Both the position numbers and the translations under genes were made by a program. A DNA stretch of 7,799 bases from Planctomycetia bacterium. Lineage in GTDB: Bacteria; Planctomycetota; Planctomycetia; Pirellulales; UBA1268. Each line of letters starts with the position of its first letter. The first letter of the stretch is position 1. This document shows, in pieces, positions 6,703-7,799 of this stretch. Where the stretch lies: the NCBI GenBank assembly GCA_009923125.1, contig RFUD01000099.1, positions 1 through 7,799 of the forward strand. Direction: 5' to 3'. Under the pieces are notes generated by a model, which saw only the letters and a list, made by a program, of their open reading frames with translations, had not been told where the DNA came from and made no database searches.

Positions 6703-7620
6703 ATGCATTCGTCTCTGTTTCATCGTTCGCGCACGGCCGTGGTCGCCGTGCACGCGGCCGCCATGCTGGTCGCCGCAGCGGGCGGCGGTGCGGCTGCGGC
6801 GCCGGCACTGCCGACCGCCTGGACCGACGGCGGTTCGTCCACCCGCGAAGCCCGCCGCGAGGCCGTCGAGCTGCTGCCGCTCGCGCGGATGCCGGCGGCA
6901 TCGCGGAAGGCCGTGGAGCGGACGCTCCACGCCGCCACGCTCTACCGTCGGCTCCCGGTGCAGACCTTCGCCTGCGACGCGGCGCTGCTCGACTTCGCCC
7001 TCATCCATCCCGAGGCGATCGTCGATGTGTGGCGGGTGTTGGGCATCAGCCGCCTGACGCTCGATCCGGCCGGGCCGGCGCAGTGGCGGCTCAGCGACGG
7101 CTACGGCACCGTGGGCGCGCTGCGACTCCTGCATCACGAGCGCCTCGGACGCGGCGGGCTGTTCGTCTACCACGGTCGCGGCGGCTACTCGGGCTCGCTC
7201 GCCCCGAAACCGCTGAGCGGCAGCTGCCTGATCCTCGTCCATCACGAGCCGCACCCGGCGGCCGACGGCACGGAGCGCCAGTCCGTCCGCATCGACGCCT
7301 TTCTCGACGTGGACGGCATGGGCCTCGAACTCGTCGCGCGCACACTGCAGCCGCTGATCGTGAGGTCGGCGGCGGCCAATCTCGAGGAGATCTGCATCTT
7401 CATGGAGACGCTCTCGGCCGCGGCGGCGCGGAACCCCGCCGGCATCGAACGCCTCATCGCACGCCTACCCCGCACCGATCCCGCCGACAGGGCCACGTTC
7501 GCCCGCCTCGCGCGGGCGGCGGGAAACGCCGCGGTGCGCGACGACGATCCCGCGGTCGTGCAAGCCGAACTCGCGGCGCGGTGGCTGCCCGCCGACGACA
7601 TCGACGCCCGCACCCGCTAG
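6703..7620 (+). CDS. Secreted protein of unknown function, planctomycete-type
   Basis: I know no function for this 305-residue protein; it resembles uncharacterised exported proteins I associate with Planctomycetota. A basic start and alanine-rich hydrophobic stretch (about 11-34) form a Sec signal peptide with likely cleavage near AAAAP. The mature part has a helical opening (about 46-83), a segment with CDAALLDFALIHPEAIVDVWRVLGIS (C91, W110) described here only as positions 91-116, then a strand-rich middle (about 117-200) with YHGRGGYSG and the aromatic-poor LSGSCLILVHH, and a helical end (about 206-272) including LQPLIVRSAAANLEE. There are three cysteines after the signal (91, 175, 231). 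No catalytic motif stands out; an SRPBCC-like cavity fold is a guess only. The ATG at 6703 fits the signal peptide and follows a run of seven Gs that may serve as a weak ribosome site. It is divergent from the MMPL exporter, 230 bp apart, which hints at an envelope role. Confidence 0.82.
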   Translation: MHSSLFHRSRTAVVAVHAAAMLVAAAGGGAAAAPALPTAWTDGGSSTREARREAVELLPLARMPAASRKAVERTLHAATLYRRLPVQTFACDAALLDFALIHPEAIVDVWRVLGISRLTLDPAGPAQWRLSDGYGTVGALRLLHHERLGRGGLFVYHGRGGYSGSLAPKPLSGSCLILVHHEPHPAADGTERQSVRIDAFLDVDGMGLELVARTLQPLIVRSAAANLEEICIFMETLSAAAARNPAGIERLIARLPRTDPADRATFARLARAAGNAAVRDDDPAVVQAELAARWLPADDIDARTR

Positions 7621-7642
7621 CAAAGTCGACCGCTGCGGGAGG

Positions 7643-7711
7643 CGGCCAATCCGGCTCGGGGTCACCCCGTACCGTTTCGCCGGACGTTCGTTGCGGGCCT
7701 CCGGCCAATCC
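7643..7711. repeat. Spaced 10-bp direct repeat CGGCCAATCC
   Basis: CGGCCAATCC occurs at 7643-7652 and again at 7702-7711, 59 bp apart, and in both copies a TCGG follows within a few bases. The pair lies in noncoding DNA between the secreted-protein gene and the palindromic array. It may be a trace of a repetitive or once-mobile sequence; the length alone is weak evidence. Confidence 0.4.
7657..7669 (+). terminator. Possible terminator hairpin of the secreted-protein gene
   Basis: CGGGG-TCA-CCCCG is a perfect 5-bp GC stem with a 3-base loop, 36 bases after the stop at 7620. The bases after it (TACCGTTT) contain only a short T run. The position suits a terminator, but the stem is short. Confidence 0.35.
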
Positions 7712-7788
7712 TGTTCGGCACGGCACTTGCCGTCCTGTGGGGCAAGCGTCTCGCTTGCCGTCCTGTGGGGCAAGCGTCTCGCTTGCCG
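7709..7788. repeat. Tandem 28-bp palindromic repeat array
   Basis: Two exact 28-bp units lie head to tail at 7733-7760 and 7761-7788. Each begins TCCTGTGG and contains the palindrome GGCAAGCGTCTCGCTTGCC (7741-7759 and 7769-7787), an 8-bp stem with a TCT loop. A diverged 24-base copy, sharing the TCCTGT start and CTTGCCG end but lacking the full palindrome, precedes them at 7709-7732. The array stops 11 bases before the window edge, where ACAGG appears as an inverted echo of CCTGT. There is no unique spacer between units, so this is not CRISPR. It looks like an intergenic palindromic element family. Confidence 0.85.
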
Positions 7789-7799
7789 TACGACAGGCT

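Noticed and set aside
6473..6901. N-terminal extension of the MMPL protein by 143 residues
   Set aside because: The extension is Arg/Pro-rich, overlaps the secreted-protein gene on the other strand, and crosses the promoter candidate at 6505-6533.
7454..7773. Minus-strand open frames across the end of the secreted-protein gene and the repeat array
   Set aside because: They run antisense through the coding region and into palindromic repeats; composition is Arg-rich and no domain is seen.
7733..7788. CRISPR array
   Set aside because: The 28-bp units abut directly with no unique spacers, and no cas gene is present.

Overview
The window reads as a piece of chromosome from a GC-rich Planctomycetota bacterium, probably near Pirellulales. 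That placement is inferred from gene content and from protein families I remember as typical of the phylum; no rRNA or other marker gene is present. The signs are a soluble Gfo/Idh/MocA sugar-type oxidoreductase, a rhomboid protease with a DUF6576-like tail, a large HpnN-like MMPL/RND exporter, a secreted protein of a kind I associate with planctomycetes, and a palindromic repeat array between genes. I see no CRISPR, tRNA, rRNA, transposase or phage gene. GC-rich third positions create very long antisense open frames, which I left out.

Layout. Bases 1-696 (minus) hold most of a PolB-like DEDDy 3'-5' exonuclease that runs off the left edge. It is joined by a TGATG stop/start overlap to an upstream Gfo/Idh/MocA oxidoreductase (696-1892, minus). 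A short divergent region (1893-2030) carries a good promoter candidate for the rhomboid protease (2031-2924, plus), placed so that its mRNA could begin at the start codon. The rhomboid gene converges on a minus-strand pair: an HpnN-like MMPL exporter (3725-6472) and, 102 bp downstream of it, a small exported thioredoxin-fold-like protein (2993-3622) with no cysteine in its mature part. A divergent region (6473-6702) holds a promoter candidate for the exporter and a leader hairpin for a secreted protein of unknown function (6703-7620, plus). The right end (7621-7799) has no gene. It holds a hairpin, a short spaced direct repeat, and two exact 28-bp tandem units, each containing an 8-bp-stem palindrome.

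How the parts may work together. The right half looks like a cell-envelope cluster: an inner-membrane lipid-type exporter, an exported redox-dead thioredoxin-fold protein behind it, and a divergently transcribed secreted protein. The rhomboid protease is also a membrane protein, but nothing in the sequence ties it to the exporter. The left pair (sugar oxidoreductase plus nuclease) is coupled in translation without an obvious shared pathway. No complete new system is evident. The most distinctive points are the cysteine-free thioredoxin-like protein with KGGE in place of CGPC, the 9-bp microduplication over the rhomboid catalytic histidine, and the palindromic tandem array at the right edge.
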